60,736 nucleotides of DNA from Allomesorhizobium camelthorni (GCF_011045125.1 NZ_JAAKZF010000037.1:1-60736), one strand, 5' to 3'; positions 18,687 to 28,426 are shown, numbered from the stretch's first letter. Made by a program: numbers and translations. Notes: a model not told the origin generated them from the sequence alone.

Positions 18687-18998
18687 ACGGAAGATCGCCT
18701 CGTTGGAAAGTTCGGCCGACGTTCGCGCCGCACACACCAAAAAGCTATCGGAAATACGACTGGCGGCAAATCCGTGTTCGGATGCCCAATCGCAGGCACG
18801 GTCGCTGGAGATCGGCCGCCTGGCGGACGCCGAGATCGTCTGCCTCGACCGATGCCTCGCGCCCTGCGAAACGCCGAAATACGCGCCTGTACGCTCCGGT
18901 CCCCATCTGATGAGCAAGTTCCAAGCGACGACGAAATAGCCGTCTTGTGGTCGCCAGAGCCTCCTTCTCCCCGTGAACGGGAGAAGGGAGGAAAAACC
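18687..18998. repeat. Intergenic gap with palindromic stem-loop, kbl upstream region
   Basis: About 310 bases without a supported gene between the start of kbl and the end of the acyl-CoA dehydrogenase gene. At 18960-18991 CCTCCTTCTCCCCGT pairs with ACGGGAGAAGGGAGG-type sequence to form a strong hairpin, which may end transcription of the dehydrogenase gene, though no T run follows. The rest should hold the kbl promoter, which I could not place. Confidence 0.55.
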
Positions 18999-20210
18999 TC
19001 AGAAAAACGCCTGAAGCCCCGTCTGTGCGCGGCCGAGGATCAGCGCGTGCACGTCGTGCGTGCCCTCATAGGTGTTGACCGTTTCGAGGTTCTGCGCGTG
19101 GCGCATCACATGGTAGCCGATCTGGATGCCGTTGCCGCCATGCATGTCGCGGGCCTGGCGGGCAATGTCGAGCGCCTTGCCGCAATTGTTGCGTTTGACG
19201 ATCGAGATCATCTCCGGGGCCATCTTGCCCTCGTCCATCAGGCGGCCGACGCGCAACGAACCCTGCAGGCCGAGCGCGATCTCGGTCTGCATATCGGCGA
19301 GCTTCTTCTGGTAAAGCTGCGTCTGGGCAAGCGGCCTGCCGAACTGTTTTCTGTCCAGCCCATACTGCCGCGCCCGGTGCCAGCAATCCTCGGCCGCGCC
19401 CATTGCGCCCCATGAGATGCCGTAGCGGGCACGGTTGAGACAGCCGAACGGCCCCTTCAGGCCCGATACGTTGGGCAAAAGCGCGTCTTCGCCGACCTCG
19501 ACGTCTTCCATGACGACCTCGCCGGTGATCGACGCGCGCAAGCTCAGCTTCCCGCCGATCTTCGGCGCCGAAAGCCCCTTCATGCCCTTTTCAAGGACAA
19601 AGCCGCGGATCTGGTTGTCGTGCGCCGCGGATTTGGCCCAGACGACGAAAACGTCTGCGATCGGCGCATTGGAGATCCACATTTTCGAGCCGGAAATCCG
19701 GTAGCCGTTCGCCGTCTTCTCGGCCCGCGTCTTCATGCCGCCCGGATCGGAGCCCGCATCCGGCTCGGTCAGGCCGAAGCAGCCGATCCATTCGCCCGAG
19801 GCCAGCTTCGGCAGATATTTCTGGCGCTGCTCTTCCGAGCCGTAGGCATGGATCGGGTACATGACCAGCGACGACTGCACGCTCATCATGGAGCGGTAGC
19901 CGGAATCGACGCGCTCAACCTCGCGCGCGACCAGCCCATAAGTCACATAGCCGGCGCCGATGCCGCCATATTCCTCCGGAATGGTGATGCCGAGCAGACC
20001 GGCCTCGCCCATCTCGCGAAAGATCGACGGATCCGTCACTTCGTTGAGGTAGGCTTCCTCGATACGGGGCGCGAGCTTGTCAGCGGTGAAGCTTGCGGCC
20101 GCGTCGCGGATCATCCGCTCTTCTTCGCTCAGCTGATCCTCGAGAAGGAAGGGGTCGTTCCAGACGAAGGACGCGGCCTTGGCCGTCCTGCTTTCAAAAT
20201 TCATGATCAT
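18999..20210 (-). CDS. gcdH: Glutaryl-CoA dehydrogenase-type acyl-CoA dehydrogenase
   Basis: 403 aa (or 401 from the second ATG, 20204, which has the better-spaced GGAA). FAD enzyme of the acyl-CoA dehydrogenase fold. [14 protein letters not shown] is the flavin/substrate loop; the catalytic glutamate is E382 in [15 protein letters not shown], a motif characteristic of glutaryl-CoA dehydrogenases, as are [16 protein letters not shown] and RDMHGGNGI. The enzyme oxidises and decarboxylates glutaryl-CoA to crotonyl-CoA in lysine and tryptophan breakdown. It stands alone; no CaiB-type CoA-transferase, its frequent neighbour, is present. Confidence 0.9.
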   Translation of the reverse strand: MIMNFESRTAKAASFVWNDPFLLEDQLSEEERMIRDAAASFTADKLAPRIEEAYLNEVTDPSIFREMGEAGLLGITIPEEYGGIGAGYVTYGLVAREVERVDSGYRSMMSVQSSLVMYPIHAYGSEEQRQKYLPKLASGEWIGCFGLTEPDAGSDPGGMKTRAEKTANGYRISGSKMWISNAPIADVFVVWAKSAAHDNQIRGFVLEKGMKGLSAPKIGGKLSLRASITGEVVMEDVEVGEDALLPNVSGLKGPFGCLNRARYGISWGAMGAAEDCWHRARQYGLDRKQFGRPLAQTQLYQKKLADMQTEIALGLQGSLRVGRLMDEGKMAPEMISIVKRNNCGKALDIARQARDMHGGNGIQIGYHVMRHAQNLETVNTYEGTHDVHALILGRAQTGLQAFF

Positions 20211-20455
20211 TTCCGAAATTTTTCGTGGGGTTCGGCGGACAGTTTAAAGGGTAATGTCCGGCAGTGAAATGCCTATTATCGAGGCACGCCGCCGGCAAAT
20301 CCCAAATCGTTCCTAATCCCGCAACGCATCGCTAACCAGAATACAGGTTTGCGGCGCACGCCGGGAATAGGTCGGTTTGACTTGCCGACATGTTAACCCT
20401 TTGCCCGACATGGTCCGATGACGTATCGAGCATTGGGTTCAGGGGCTATTTTCAT

Positions 20456-22531
20456 ATGTCGCAGCAGCCGGCAAACACCAGCGCTCGAAAGCTTATCCTG
20501 CTCTTCAAGGGCGCCTACTGGATCGCGCTTCTGATCATCGCGGCCATGGCGATGGCCTCCTTCATCCTCCTGCAGCAGATGATGGCCGCGCAGCAGCACG
20601 ATCAGACGCTGCTGGCTCTCACCGGCACCCAAAAGGCGCTTTCGCAGCGCGTGGTGTTCCTGGCCAACGCCGCCGATACCGCGCCGCGCAATGAGCAGCC
20701 GGCGCTGGTCCGCCTCCTCAAGGAAGCGACCAACGAGTTCGAGAAGAATTACGACCTGCTGCTCGAGCGCACCAGCGCCGATCCGATGTCGCCCGCCCGC
20801 CACGACCCGCAGACAGTGGAAGGCGTGTTGTTCGCCAAGCCGCACCACCTCGATTTCTTCTCGAATGGTCTGGCCGCGAATGGCTGGCGCTTTATCGCCG
20901 CACTCGAATCTCAGCTCGGCATCGGCACTTCCGGCGTCAGCTACATGGCAGGCCGGGAGCGGGCGCAGCTCGATGAGACCGTCGCGCGCGCCACGCTCGA
21001 CGGCTACGCAGCGCTTGGCGAGCGCATCGCCTCCCATGCCGACCAGCGCCTGGAAAGCATGCTCGACCTGCACCGCACGTTGTTTTACGCCACCATCGGC
21101 ATCATCGTCCTGGTCGCGCTGTTCATCTTTAGGCCAATGTCGAACGTGGTGCTGCGGCGGACCCACGAACTGGTCGACGCGCGCAACTCCATGGCCTTCA
21201 TCGCCATCCATGACGGCCTGACCGGCCTTTACAACCGCACATTCCTGACCGACCATTTCGACACGCTGATCACGGGCGCGCACCGGCGCCAGGAGCGCCT
21301 CGCCGTCGTCCAGATCGACCTAGACCGCTTCAAGCAGATCAACGACACGCTCGGCCACGCCGCCGGCGACTATGTGCTTGTGGTGACCGCCCAGCGCATG
21401 CGCGATTCCTGCCGCGCTTCCGACCTTTGCGTCCGGCTCGGTGGCGACGAATTCGTCATGATCCTCAACGGCGCCGGCGCCACCGAGGACATCAACATGG
21501 TCGCCAAGCGCATCCTGGAATGCATCAACGAGCCGATCAGCTTCCAGGGCGCGACGATCCACCCCGGCGCCAGCGCTGGCATCGCCGTCTATCCGGTCGA
21601 CGCCGACAATGCAGCCGACCTCACCGTGCATGCCGACCTCGCGCTCTACTCGGCCAAGAAGCTCGGCGGCGGCGCGTTCTCCTTCTTCTCGGAGGAGCTG
21701 CGGCGCGAACTGGAGCACCGCAAGCAGCTGGAGGCCGACCTCAAGGCGGCGATCGCGCTGGAATCGTTCAGCATCTACTACCAGCCGCAGGTTTCCATCT
21801 CGAACGGCGCCATTACCGGCGTCGAGGCGCTGGTGCGCTGGAAGCATCCCGAACGTGGCATGGTATCGCCGGGCGAATTCATACCGGTCGCGGAAAAATC
21901 CGGCCTGATGGCCGAGATAGGCCGCATCATCGTGCGAAAGGCGATCAGCGAGGCCGCCGAATGGCATCGCGCAGGCATCGGCTTCGGCCGCATCGCGATC
22001 AACGTCTCGGGCTCGGAACTGCGCGAGAACGATTTCGACAGCTTCCTGTTCGAGACTCTGGAAAGAGCCGGTCTGCCGCCCGAAAAACTGTCGCTGGAAA
22101 TCGTCGAGTCCGTCATCCTCGACGACGAAAAGACCGGCATCGCGGCCAAACTGCGCCACATCCGCTCGGCCGGCGTGCATCTGGAACTCGACGATTTCGG
22201 CACCGGCTATGCCTCGCTCAGCCACGTCAATCCCAACGAGATCGACCGCCTGAAGATCGACCGCCGCTTCGTCCAGAACATCAATTCGAACGGCGACAAC
22301 ACCAAGATCGTGCGCGCCATCACCGAGCTTGCCCGCGGCCTCGGCATTTCCATCATTGCCGAGGGCGCCGAAACCGAAGCCGAGCTCGATTCCCTCGTTT
22401 CGATCGGCTGCGACCAGGTCCAGGGCTACCACATCGCCTTCCCGATGCCCGACGAGAAGGCGCGCGAATGGCTGATGTCGCGCGCGCCCAAGAAGCCGGT
22501 GCTGACGGTGCTGCAGGGGAGCCGGGCGTAG
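20456..22531 (+). CDS. Membrane GGDEF-EAL protein (diguanylate cyclase/phosphodiesterase)
   Basis: 691 aa from ATG 20456; the open frame begins at 20390 but the earlier start lacks a good site. Membrane segments at about 14-36 and 211-232 bracket a periplasmic sensor of about 175 residues that starts with a TGTQKALSQRV helix, like PilJ-type sensor domains. Then follow a GGDEF domain with an intact GGDEF site (329-333) and an EAL domain with EAL (457-459) and DDFGTGY (579-585). The RxxD inhibitory site was not identified. Both catalytic signatures look intact, so it may make or degrade cyclic-di-GMP; which activity dominates cannot be told. It may link an external signal to motility or exopolysaccharide, but no direct tie is visible. 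Confidence 0.93.
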   Translation: MSQQPANTSARKLILLFKGAYWIALLIIAAMAMASFILLQQMMAAQQHDQTLLALTGTQKALSQRVVFLANAADTAPRNEQPALVRLLKEATNEFEKNYDLLLERTSADPMSPARHDPQTVEGVLFAKPHHLDFFSNGLAANGWRFIAALESQLGIGTSGVSYMAGRERAQLDETVARATLDGYAALGERIASHADQRLESMLDLHRTLFYATIGIIVLVALFIFRPMSNVVLRRTHELVDARNSMAFIAIHDGLTGLYNRTFLTDHFDTLITGAHRRQERLAVVQIDLDRFKQINDTLGHAAGDYVLVVTAQRMRDSCRASDLCVRLGGDEFVMILNGAGATEDINMVAKRILECINEPISFQGATIHPGASAGIAVYPVDADNAADLTVHADLALYSAKKLGGGAFSFFSEELRRELEHRKQLEADLKAAIALESFSIYYQPQVSISNGAITGVEALVRWKHPERGMVSPGEFIPVAEKSGLMAEIGRIIVRKAISEAAEWHRAGIGFGRIAINVSGSELRENDFDSFLFETLERAGLPPEKLSLEIVESVILDDEKTGIAAKLRHIRSAGVHLELDDFGTGYASLSHVNPNEIDRLKIDRRFVQNINSNGDNTKIVRAITELARGLGISIIAEGAETEAELDSLVSIGCDQVQGYHIAFPMPDEKAREWLMSRAPKKPVLTVLQGSRA

Positions 22532-22693
22532 GAGCGGACTCGGCAATTGGAGACAGCGCTCGATGGGAAAGATCGGACCTTAAGCAGACCCTTGATGTAA
22601 GCCGAATTCTCACCAACTAGGAGGGATTGTCGGAAATCTGCTAGGCAGGGTTGTGCCAGGGTTGAGACGACATATTCTGGTCCGAGGCAGCGC

Positions 22694-23593
22694 ATGCAAC
22701 TTCGCCATCTCAATACATTTGCTGCGGTTGCTGACACTCTCAACTTCACGCGCGCGGCTGAACGCGTCCATCTTTCCCAGTCAAGTGTAACCGAACAGAT
22801 TCAGACGCTGGAGGCCGATCTCGGCATACGGCTCTTCGATCGTTCGCGCAGGAGGCTCTCGCTCACTCCAGCGGGGCAGCGCCTGCTTGGCTATGCCACA
22901 GAACTGCTCAAACTTGCCGACGAAGCGCATTCCGCGGTTGCTGAGGCTTCCGATACCATTTCCGGGAGCCTCGTCATCGGTGGCCTTGAAACGCTTTGCG
23001 CAACTCGGCTGCCGGAGTTGATTGCAGAATTCCACCGCCGATACTCTGCCGTGGAGTTGACCCTGAAGACCGCAGACAGCGGCGGTCTGCGCAGCGGGAT
23101 AAGGAGTGGCGATCTGGACGTAGGCTTCTTCTTCGGTGAGGCGCCGGCAGCAACAGATGTTCAGAGCGTATCTGTGGCCGAGGAGCAGTTGTTGATCATC
23201 CTGCCGCCGGACCATCGATTGGCTGGACGCAAAGAGGTCGGGCCTGAAGATCTTGCCGACGATGCCTTTCTGGTCACGCAACCCGGTTGCGTCTATCGAA
23301 AGATGTTCGACGAGGCTTTTGCCGGAACTCCGCCAGAACGCCCGAAACCCGTAGGAGAGTTCGCAAGCATCGGTTCGATACGGGGACTTGTCGAGGCGGG
23401 CCTCGGCTGCGCGCTGGTTCCCCGATCAGCCCTCGCCGTGCACCCCGGCCATCTCGTCGCCATTCCATGGTCCGGCAGGAGCCGGACAACCCCTGTCACA
23501 ATGATGTGGCGACGCCGGCGCGTGCATGCTCCGGCGATAGCGGCGTTCCTCGCAACCGCCAGAGAATGCCTTGGCGGTCAGACCAGGCGTTGA
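22694..23593 (+). CDS. LysR family transcriptional regulator
   Basis: 299 aa. The N-terminal helix-turn-helix reads QLRHLNTFAAVADTLNFTRA then LHLSQSSVTEQIQTLEADLG (here VHLSQSSVTEQ), the common LysR pattern; the remainder is the periplasmic-binding-protein-like effector domain. GC content is lower than in most of the window. It converges with the SDR gene on the other strand, overlapping it by 16 bases at the 3' ends, which is unusual because LysR genes normally diverge from their target; so the target may not be that neighbour. Confidence 0.92.
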   Translation: MQLRHLNTFAAVADTLNFTRAAERVHLSQSSVTEQIQTLEADLGIRLFDRSRRRLSLTPAGQRLLGYATELLKLADEAHSAVAEASDTISGSLVIGGLETLCATRLPELIAEFHRRYSAVELTLKTADSGGLRSGIRSGDLDVGFFFGEAPAATDVQSVSVAEEQLLIILPPDHRLAGRKEVGPEDLADDAFLVTQPGCVYRKMFDEAFAGTPPERPKPVGEFASIGSIRGLVEAGLGCALVPRSALAVHPGHLVAIPWSGRSRTTPVTMMWRRRRVHAPAIAAFLATARECLGGQTRR

Positions 23594-24312
23594 CCGCCAT
23601 CGACATGGACCACCGTGCCGGAGATGAAACCATTGCGCATGATCGATTCAATAGCCTGTGCGATGTCGCCTGCCTGACCGATTCTTCCGACCGGCAGCCG
23701 CTTTGCCATGGCTTCCAGTGCCGCGTTTTTCCCTTCCCCAGCGACCGAATCCCAGATCGGCGTGTCTACCCATCCCGGTGAGACGGCATTCACGCGTATT
23801 GGCGCGAGCTCGACGGCAAGCGCATAGACGAGAGACTCGATCGCTCCGTTGATTGCGGCCACGACCGACCCTTTCGGTGCCGGCCGATATGCTGCAATGC
23901 CCGACGTAAAGGTGATCGATCCACCAGGAGCCAGGCGGGGAGCGCCATGCTTGGCCAGCAGAAGCGGTGCAATCACTTTCGAGTCAACGACGCGACGCGC
24001 AGTCGAAATGTTCATGTCAGGCAGCGGCACGTAGACGCCACCCACGTCAGCGGCGGTCGAGACAATGTGATGCAGGTCGCCGACCGATCGAAACAGTCGC
24101 TCCACGTCATCTTCGCGGGTGGCATCCGCCCCGACCGTTTGCAGCCATGACACCTTGCCTAGCTTTTCACGGGCCTGTGAGAGTCGTTCCGATGATCGGC
24201 CGACAATCGTGACCGCAACCCCCGCTGTGAGCAATCTTTCGGCAAGCGCAAGTCCCATACCGGAACTGCCGCCGACAATAAGAACGTGCTCGCGAGTTTT
24301 TGCTTCTGCCAA
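23578..24312 (-). CDS. Atypical short-chain dehydrogenase/reductase
   Basis: 244 aa. It has an N-terminal Rossmann turn (VGGSSGMGLALAERL, residues about 13-27) and the C-terminal SDR text ELAPIRVNAVSPGWVDTPIW. The catalytic YxxxK is missing: where it should stand the sequence reads GSVVAAINGAIESL, with valine for tyrosine and asparagine for lysine. Several SDR-like proteins annotated only as oxidoreductases share this change. It may bind nucleotide without classical redox chemistry or use another mechanism. The ATG at 24312 is about 15 bases after a GGAGACTGGC-type site. It overlaps the end of the LysR gene. Confidence 0.85.
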   Translation of the reverse strand: MAEAKTREHVLIVGGSSGMGLALAERLLTAGVAVTIVGRSSERLSQAREKLGKVSWLQTVGADATREDDVERLFRSVGDLHHIVSTAADVGGVYVPLPDMNISTARRVVDSKVIAPLLLAKHGAPRLAPGGSITFTSGIAAYRPAPKGSVVAAINGAIESLVYALAVELAPIRVNAVSPGWVDTPIWDSVAGEGKNAALEAMAKRLPVGRIGQAGDIAQAIESIMRNGFISGTVVHVDGGQRLV

Positions 24313-24589
24313 AGCCAGTCTCCTTCAACCTGTTTGCGGGCGCTAGAAACTGCGCCCCGAATGGCTGGAGGTTTACTCGGCCAGGAGCCGCGAACGGAAA
24401 CGGGAAGATACGATTGTGCAGATCGGAGAATCCGATGATCGACATCGCAGCGAGCGCAATATTCTGTGCGAGCGCCACGAACGCAACGACAGGCTAAGTG
24501 TCGCCATCCCATTGAGGCTGTGTGAAGACTCCGGCCGTTCTGTGGAAAGATCGCCGGCTGCGACCTAGTCGCTCCCGCAGCCCAACAGG

Positions 24590-25504
24590 TCAGCCCGGCA
24601 TCGTCACATCCGCGTCCTCAATAGCGTAGCGGGCGTAGCGGAAGTCGCGGATGTTCAGGATCTCCTCGCCGGACCATTGCAGCAGGATAAAATAGCTCGG
24701 TGCGCCGGAAGGGTCGCTCTCGTCGAACACCAGCACGGCGGGACGCCTCTCGACGAAACCCGGAGCGAGACGCCAGCCGGCGACCCGCGCGTAATTGCCG
24801 AAATAGTTCGCCACCTCGCGCCGGCCGTTCATGCGGCTCCGGTTGACCAGTTCGAGCCGCACCTCGCCGGCCAAAAGGTCGCGCAGCGCATCGAAGTCGC
24901 GCGCGTTGAAGCGATCGACATAAAGCGCAAGACGCCTGCGCTCGTGCTCCTCCAGCACCGGCGGCGCTATATCTTCGGGCTCGCCGGCAAGTTCGCGCAG
25001 CCGCATGCGTCCGCGATGCAGGGAAGCCTTGACCGAAGGCATGGTCAGGCCGGTGACGCCGCCGATCTCCTGCAGCGAATAGCCGAGAACGTCCATCAGG
25101 ATGACGGCGCTGCGCTGCGCCACCGGCAGGCGCATAAAGGTGCGCAGGCTTGCGGCGGCCGCTTGGCGAGCATCCACAGCGGATACGGGATCGGCGATCA
25201 TTTCCGTTTCCTCGTCTGATTGGACGGCATTTTGCCGGGCGCGGCGGCGCAGGAAATCGAGCGCGGCATTGTGGGCGATGCGAAACAGCCAGCCCTCCGG
25301 CCGGGCGATAGGCCCTGCCCTGGGCAAGGCCTCCATGGCCCGTAGCAGCGCCTCCTGCAAAATGTCCTCGCCGTCGACGACGGAGCCGGTCATGCGGGCG
25401 CAGTAGCGATGCAGCTTAGGGCGCAACTCGCGAAACAGCCGGGCGAAGGCCTCGCTTGCGTCCGGCTGATCGGCATGCGGCGCGTTGGCCGGGCTGTCGT
25501 TCAC
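24590..25504 (-). CDS. ECF-type sigma factor with C-terminal NTF2/SnoaL-like domain
   Basis: 304 aa. Region 2 (about 19-95) includes the DGEDILQEALLRAME and PEGWLFRIAHNAALDFLRRR helices; region 4 (about 125-175) contains YSLQEIGGVTGLTMPSVKAS, the -35 recognition helix. Beyond it, residues about 200-300 form a SnoaL/NTF2-like domain (RFNARDFDALRDLLAGEV). Sigma factors with this tail (such as ECF41- and SigJ-like groups) use it to regulate themselves instead of a separate anti-sigma. GTG 25504 overlaps the stop of the upstream small gene as GTGA, so its translation is coupled to that gene. Confidence 0.88.
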   Translation of the reverse strand: MNDSPANAPHADQPDASEAFARLFRELRPKLHRYCARMTGSVVDGEDILQEALLRAMEALPRAGPIARPEGWLFRIAHNAALDFLRRRARQNAVQSDEETEMIADPVSAVDARQAAAASLRTFMRLPVAQRSAVILMDVLGYSLQEIGGVTGLTMPSVKASLHRGRMRLRELAGEPEDIAPPVLEEHERRRLALYVDRFNARDFDALRDLLAGEVRLELVNRSRMNGRREVANYFGNYARVAGWRLAPGFVERRPAVLVFDESDPSGAPSYFILLQWSGEEILNIRDFRYARYAIEDADVTMPG

Positions 25505-25800
25505 GCGCCGAGCATCCGGTAGTCGCCCACTATGGTCGCCTCGTTCGCCTGCGGCTGCTCCATCACACGCTCTTTGAGATCGGCCTGGAATTTTCGGAAG
25601 GCATCCAGCTTGGGGATAGGACTATCGCCGCCGTCGTTCTCCACCAGGTGGACGAAAGAACCGTCGGCGAGCTTCAGGGCGATGTAACGGACGCCTTCCG
25701 GCGCTTGCGCGTGAAGCTCCTTGAACACATTCTGGATCAGGCGCTCGTTCTCCCCGGTGCTTTCGGGCTTAGTCCGGTATCGTATCAGAGTTCGTTTCAT
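25501..25800 (-). CDS. Small conserved hypothetical (monooxygenase-barrel-like)
   Basis: 99 codons from ATG 25800 (the longer frame to 25938 has no credible start). The sequence KRTLIRYRTKPESTGENERL followed by VRYIALKLADGSFVHLVEN resembles small dimeric alpha-beta barrel proteins of the ABM (antibiotic biosynthesis monooxygenase-like) type, but no catalytic residue is known. It is the first gene of a two-gene leftward unit with the sigma factor, which it overlaps by four bases. The pairing of a small barrel enzyme with an ECF sigma having a SnoaL tail recalls ECF41 loci, where the partner is often a carboxymuconolactone decarboxylase or DoxX; here the partner is different. Confidence 0.75.
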   Translation of the reverse strand: MKRTLIRYRTKPESTGENERLIQNVFKELHAQAPEGVRYIALKLADGSFVHLVENDGGDSPIPKLDAFRKFQADLKERVMEQPQANEATIVGDYRMLGA

Positions 25801-25934
25801 GGCAGCTACTCCATTGGTGTGTCCTGCCATAAGACGTCCGGGACATGCGAAAGGATTCGCCCGGGATCGAAAAATTTGAGCCAAGCGAGACGGCCATGCT
25901 ACGCTGTCACTGGGCGACAGATTTGAAACGGCCA

Positions 25935-26162
25935 TCACAGCCGAGATTCGCCGCCAAGCCGTGGACCCTCAACGATGTTGAGACTGCGCACCGTCAGATC
26001 GTCGACTTCCAGTGATCGAATTCGCGCCTTGCGAATTGACAGCCGGCCGATCGCGATTGCGGTGAAGGCGAGAGCGCCGACGGCGACCGCGCCTGCGGCC
26101 ATTGCCTGGAGCGTCGCCGATCTCGATCGCGCAATCTGCGATGGACGGATGCGGGTAAGCAT
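25935..26162 (-). CDS. Small single-span membrane protein
   Basis: 75 aa from ATG 26162, preceded by GGGAG at proper spacing. After a basic start (LTRIRPSQIARSRSATL) comes one hydrophobic span (about 20-42, MAAGAVAVGALAFTAIAIG) and a charged tail with SIRKARIRSLEVDDLTVRSL. The tail has a repeated I/L-x-x-L spacing like short beta-helix or polymer-forming modules. No family recognised. It lies between the OYE-like gene and the sigma-factor pair, in the same orientation, and may be monocistronic. Confidence 0.5.
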   Translation of the reverse strand: MLTRIRPSQIARSRSATLQAMAAGAVAVGALAFTAIAIGRLSIRKARIRSLEVDDLTVRSLNIVEGPRLGGESRL

Positions 26163-26262
26163 GTTCAAGGCTCCCGGTGGTTTCGGAATTTGGCCAACGC
26201 GCGCCGGGGCAGGATGTTCCTGACGGGAAGTTGCTGCTGCGGCTGCGTCGATCTTCGTCTTG

Positions 26263-28308
26263 CTAAATCCGCATGGCGAATCTGATCCCGTCATAGACCG
26301 CGGCATGAATGTTCCGCGCCGCGACCGCATCGCCGATGCGCAGCAGCGTGAAACCGGCATCCGGCCTCTTCTGTGGGAAAATGTCGCCGCCCCCGACCAG
26401 CCTCTCGTAATCCACCGCGCCGCCATTCCTCGAAAGCGGTTTTAGCGCCAGATAGAGATCGTCCAGAGGCAGCGTGCCGTGCTCGACCACCACCTGGTCG
26501 ACGCGGCGCTCGCCACGCCAGCCTTTGGCGAAATCCGAAGAAAGCGTCGCAACCAGTTGATTTCCCTCGCGGCGAACGGAATGCAGGCGCGTGTTGATGG
26601 TGATCGTGACGCCCCTCTCGTGGAAGGCGCGCATATAAGGCACATGGTTCATGCCGCCCATTTCGGGTGCGAAAAACCGCTCCGGCGAGACCAGTTCGAG
26701 CTTCGCGCCGGCATTGGCGATCAGTTCAGCCGCCGTCATGCCCTGGTGGCCGCCATTGTCGTCGTAGAGGAGCACGTTTTCGGCCGGCTTCACGCTGCCG
26801 GCGATGATGTCCCAGCTCGACGTCACCAGATCGTCGCCTGCTTCCAGCGGCGGGTTCTGCGGCAGGCCGCCGGTGGCGACGATCACCACATCCGGCGCAA
26901 GCGCCAGCACATCATCCTTCTCGGCCCATGTGTCGTAGCGGATTTCAACGCCGAGCCTCTCGAGTTCTGAAAGCCGCCAGTCGACGATGCCGACCAGTTC
27001 CTTGCGGCGCGGGCTTTGCGCCGCGAGCCGGACCTGCCCGCCGGCCTGCCCCGACGCCTCCAGCACGGTCACCGAATGGCCGCGCTCGGCTGCCACTCTG
27101 GCCGCCTCAAGCCCCGCCGCCCCCGCGCCGACAACCACCACTTTCTTCAGCGGACCGTCCGCCCGGCGGATGACATGCGGGATCGTCGCCTCGCGCCCGG
27201 TCGCGGCGTTGTGGATGCACAGTGCCTCGCCGCCCTCATAGATGCGGTCGAGGCAGTAGGTCGCGCCAACGCACGGACGGATTTCGTGCTCGCGACCCTC
27301 CATGACCTTTCTGACGATGTGCGGGTCGGCCAGATGCGCGCGGGTCATGCCGACCATGTCCAGTTTTCCGCTCGCGATGGCGTGCCGCGCCGTCGCGATA
27401 TCCGCAATGCGGGCAGCGTGAAATGTCGGAAACTTCGTCGCCGCCCTCACCTCGCCGGCAAAATCGAGATGTGGCGACGAGCGCATGCCGGTGATCGGAA
27501 TGACGTTGGTCAGTGCCGCGTCCGTCTCGATCGAGCCGCGGATGATGTTCAGGAAATCGAACTTTCCCGATGCCGCAAGCCGCCGGGCGATCTCGACGCC
27601 CTCGTCCTTCGACAGGCCCTTTTCGAAATCTTCATCCGCCACCATGCGGATGCCAACGATGAACTTTTCGCCGACCGCCTCGCGCACCGCATCGATCACC
27701 CGCCAGGTGAAGCGCAGCCGGTTCTCCAGCGAGCCGCCATATTCGTCGTCGCGAAAATTCGTCGCCGGCGACCAGAACCCGTCCATCAGATGGCCGTAAG
27801 CCTCGAACTCCATGCCGTCGAGACCGGCCGCCTGCATCCGCTGCGCAGCGCTCGCATAGTCGGCGACGATGCGGTCCAGATCCCAATCCTCGGCAATCTT
27901 CGGAAACGAGCGGTGCGCCGGTTCGCGCACCGGCGAGGCCGAGAGCACCGGCAGCCAGTCGGCCCTGTTCCAGCCGGTGCGGCGGCCAAGATGCGTCAGC
28001 TGGATCATCACCTTGCAGTCGTGCTCGTGACAGGAATCGGCCAATTCGCTCAGCCACGGCACGATCTCGTCGCGATAGGCCTGGAGATTGCCGAAGGCGG
28101 CCGGACTGTCGCGCGAGACGATCGCCGAGCCCGCCGTCATGGTCAGCGCCATGCCGCCCTTCGCCTTTTCGGCATGATAGAGCCGGTAGCGCTCCTTGGG
28201 CATGCCGTCCTCGGAATAGGCCGGCTCGTGCGCGGTCGACATGACGCGGTTCTTCAGCGTCAGGTGTTTGAGCTGGTAAGGCTGAAGAAGCGGGTCGTTG
28301 CTCATCAT
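26263..28308 (-). CDS. OYE-type FMN/FAD oxidoreductase, N-methyl amine demethylase-like
   Basis: 681 aa from ATG 28308 (GTG at 28326 also possible). An N-terminal FMN TIM barrel of the old yellow enzyme family (about 1-350) is followed by an iron-sulfur cysteine segment, CVGATYCLDRIYEGGEALC, and a C-terminal FAD/NAD(P) domain with VVVGAGAAGLEAARVAAERG. This is the layout of trimethylamine dehydrogenase, dimethylamine dehydrogenase and 2,4-dienoyl-CoA reductase; the particular text resembles enzymes annotated as N-methylproline (stachydrine or hydroxyproline betaine) demethylases. With the MttB-like gene nearby, oxidative N-demethylation of a betaine product is the best guess. The cysteine spacing differs from classical trimethylamine dehydrogenase. 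A 2,4-dienoyl-CoA reductase-like role is the main alternative. Confidence 0.85.
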   Translation of the reverse strand: MMSNDPLLQPYQLKHLTLKNRVMSTAHEPAYSEDGMPKERYRLYHAEKAKGGMALTMTAGSAIVSRDSPAAFGNLQAYRDEIVPWLSELADSCHEHDCKVMIQLTHLGRRTGWNRADWLPVLSASPVREPAHRSFPKIAEDWDLDRIVADYASAAQRMQAAGLDGMEFEAYGHLMDGFWSPATNFRDDEYGGSLENRLRFTWRVIDAVREAVGEKFIVGIRMVADEDFEKGLSKDEGVEIARRLAASGKFDFLNIIRGSIETDAALTNVIPITGMRSSPHLDFAGEVRAATKFPTFHAARIADIATARHAIASGKLDMVGMTRAHLADPHIVRKVMEGREHEIRPCVGATYCLDRIYEGGEALCIHNAATGREATIPHVIRRADGPLKKVVVVGAGAAGLEAARVAAERGHSVTVLEASGQAGGQVRLAAQSPRRKELVGIVDWRLSELERLGVEIRYDTWAEKDDVLALAPDVVIVATGGLPQNPPLEAGDDLVTSSWDIIAGSVKPAENVLLYDDNGGHQGMTAAELIANAGAKLELVSPERFFAPEMGGMNHVPYMRAFHERGVTITINTRLHSVRREGNQLVATLSSDFAKGWRGERRVDQVVVEHGTLPLDDLYLALKPLSRNGGAVDYERLVGGGDIFPQKRPDAGFTLLRIGDAVAARNIHAAVYDGIRFAMRI

Positions 28309-28400
28309 GGTCTTTCGTTCCGACACAATATGTCTATAAGCGCCCGCTAAAGCATCGTCCCGCAGACTTTTCGGACAAGGTCATGCGGCCAATCAACACG

Positions 28401-28426
28401 CTCATTCCGATTTGCGTCGGAATGAG
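28401..28426 (+). promoter_or_regulatory. Perfect hairpin ahead of queF
   Basis: CTCATTCCGA (28401-28410) and TCGGAATGAG (28417-28426) form a perfect 10-bp stem with a 6-base loop, directly followed by the AGGAG ribosome binding site of queF. It could affect translation or be an operator, or be one of the dispersed small palindromes of this genome. It does not look like a preQ1 riboswitch. Confidence 0.5.

Noticed and set aside
24313-24589. A gene between the SDR and the sigma factor
   Set aside because: Frames here are short, lack ribosome binding sites and resemble no family; treated as ordinary intergenic sequence.
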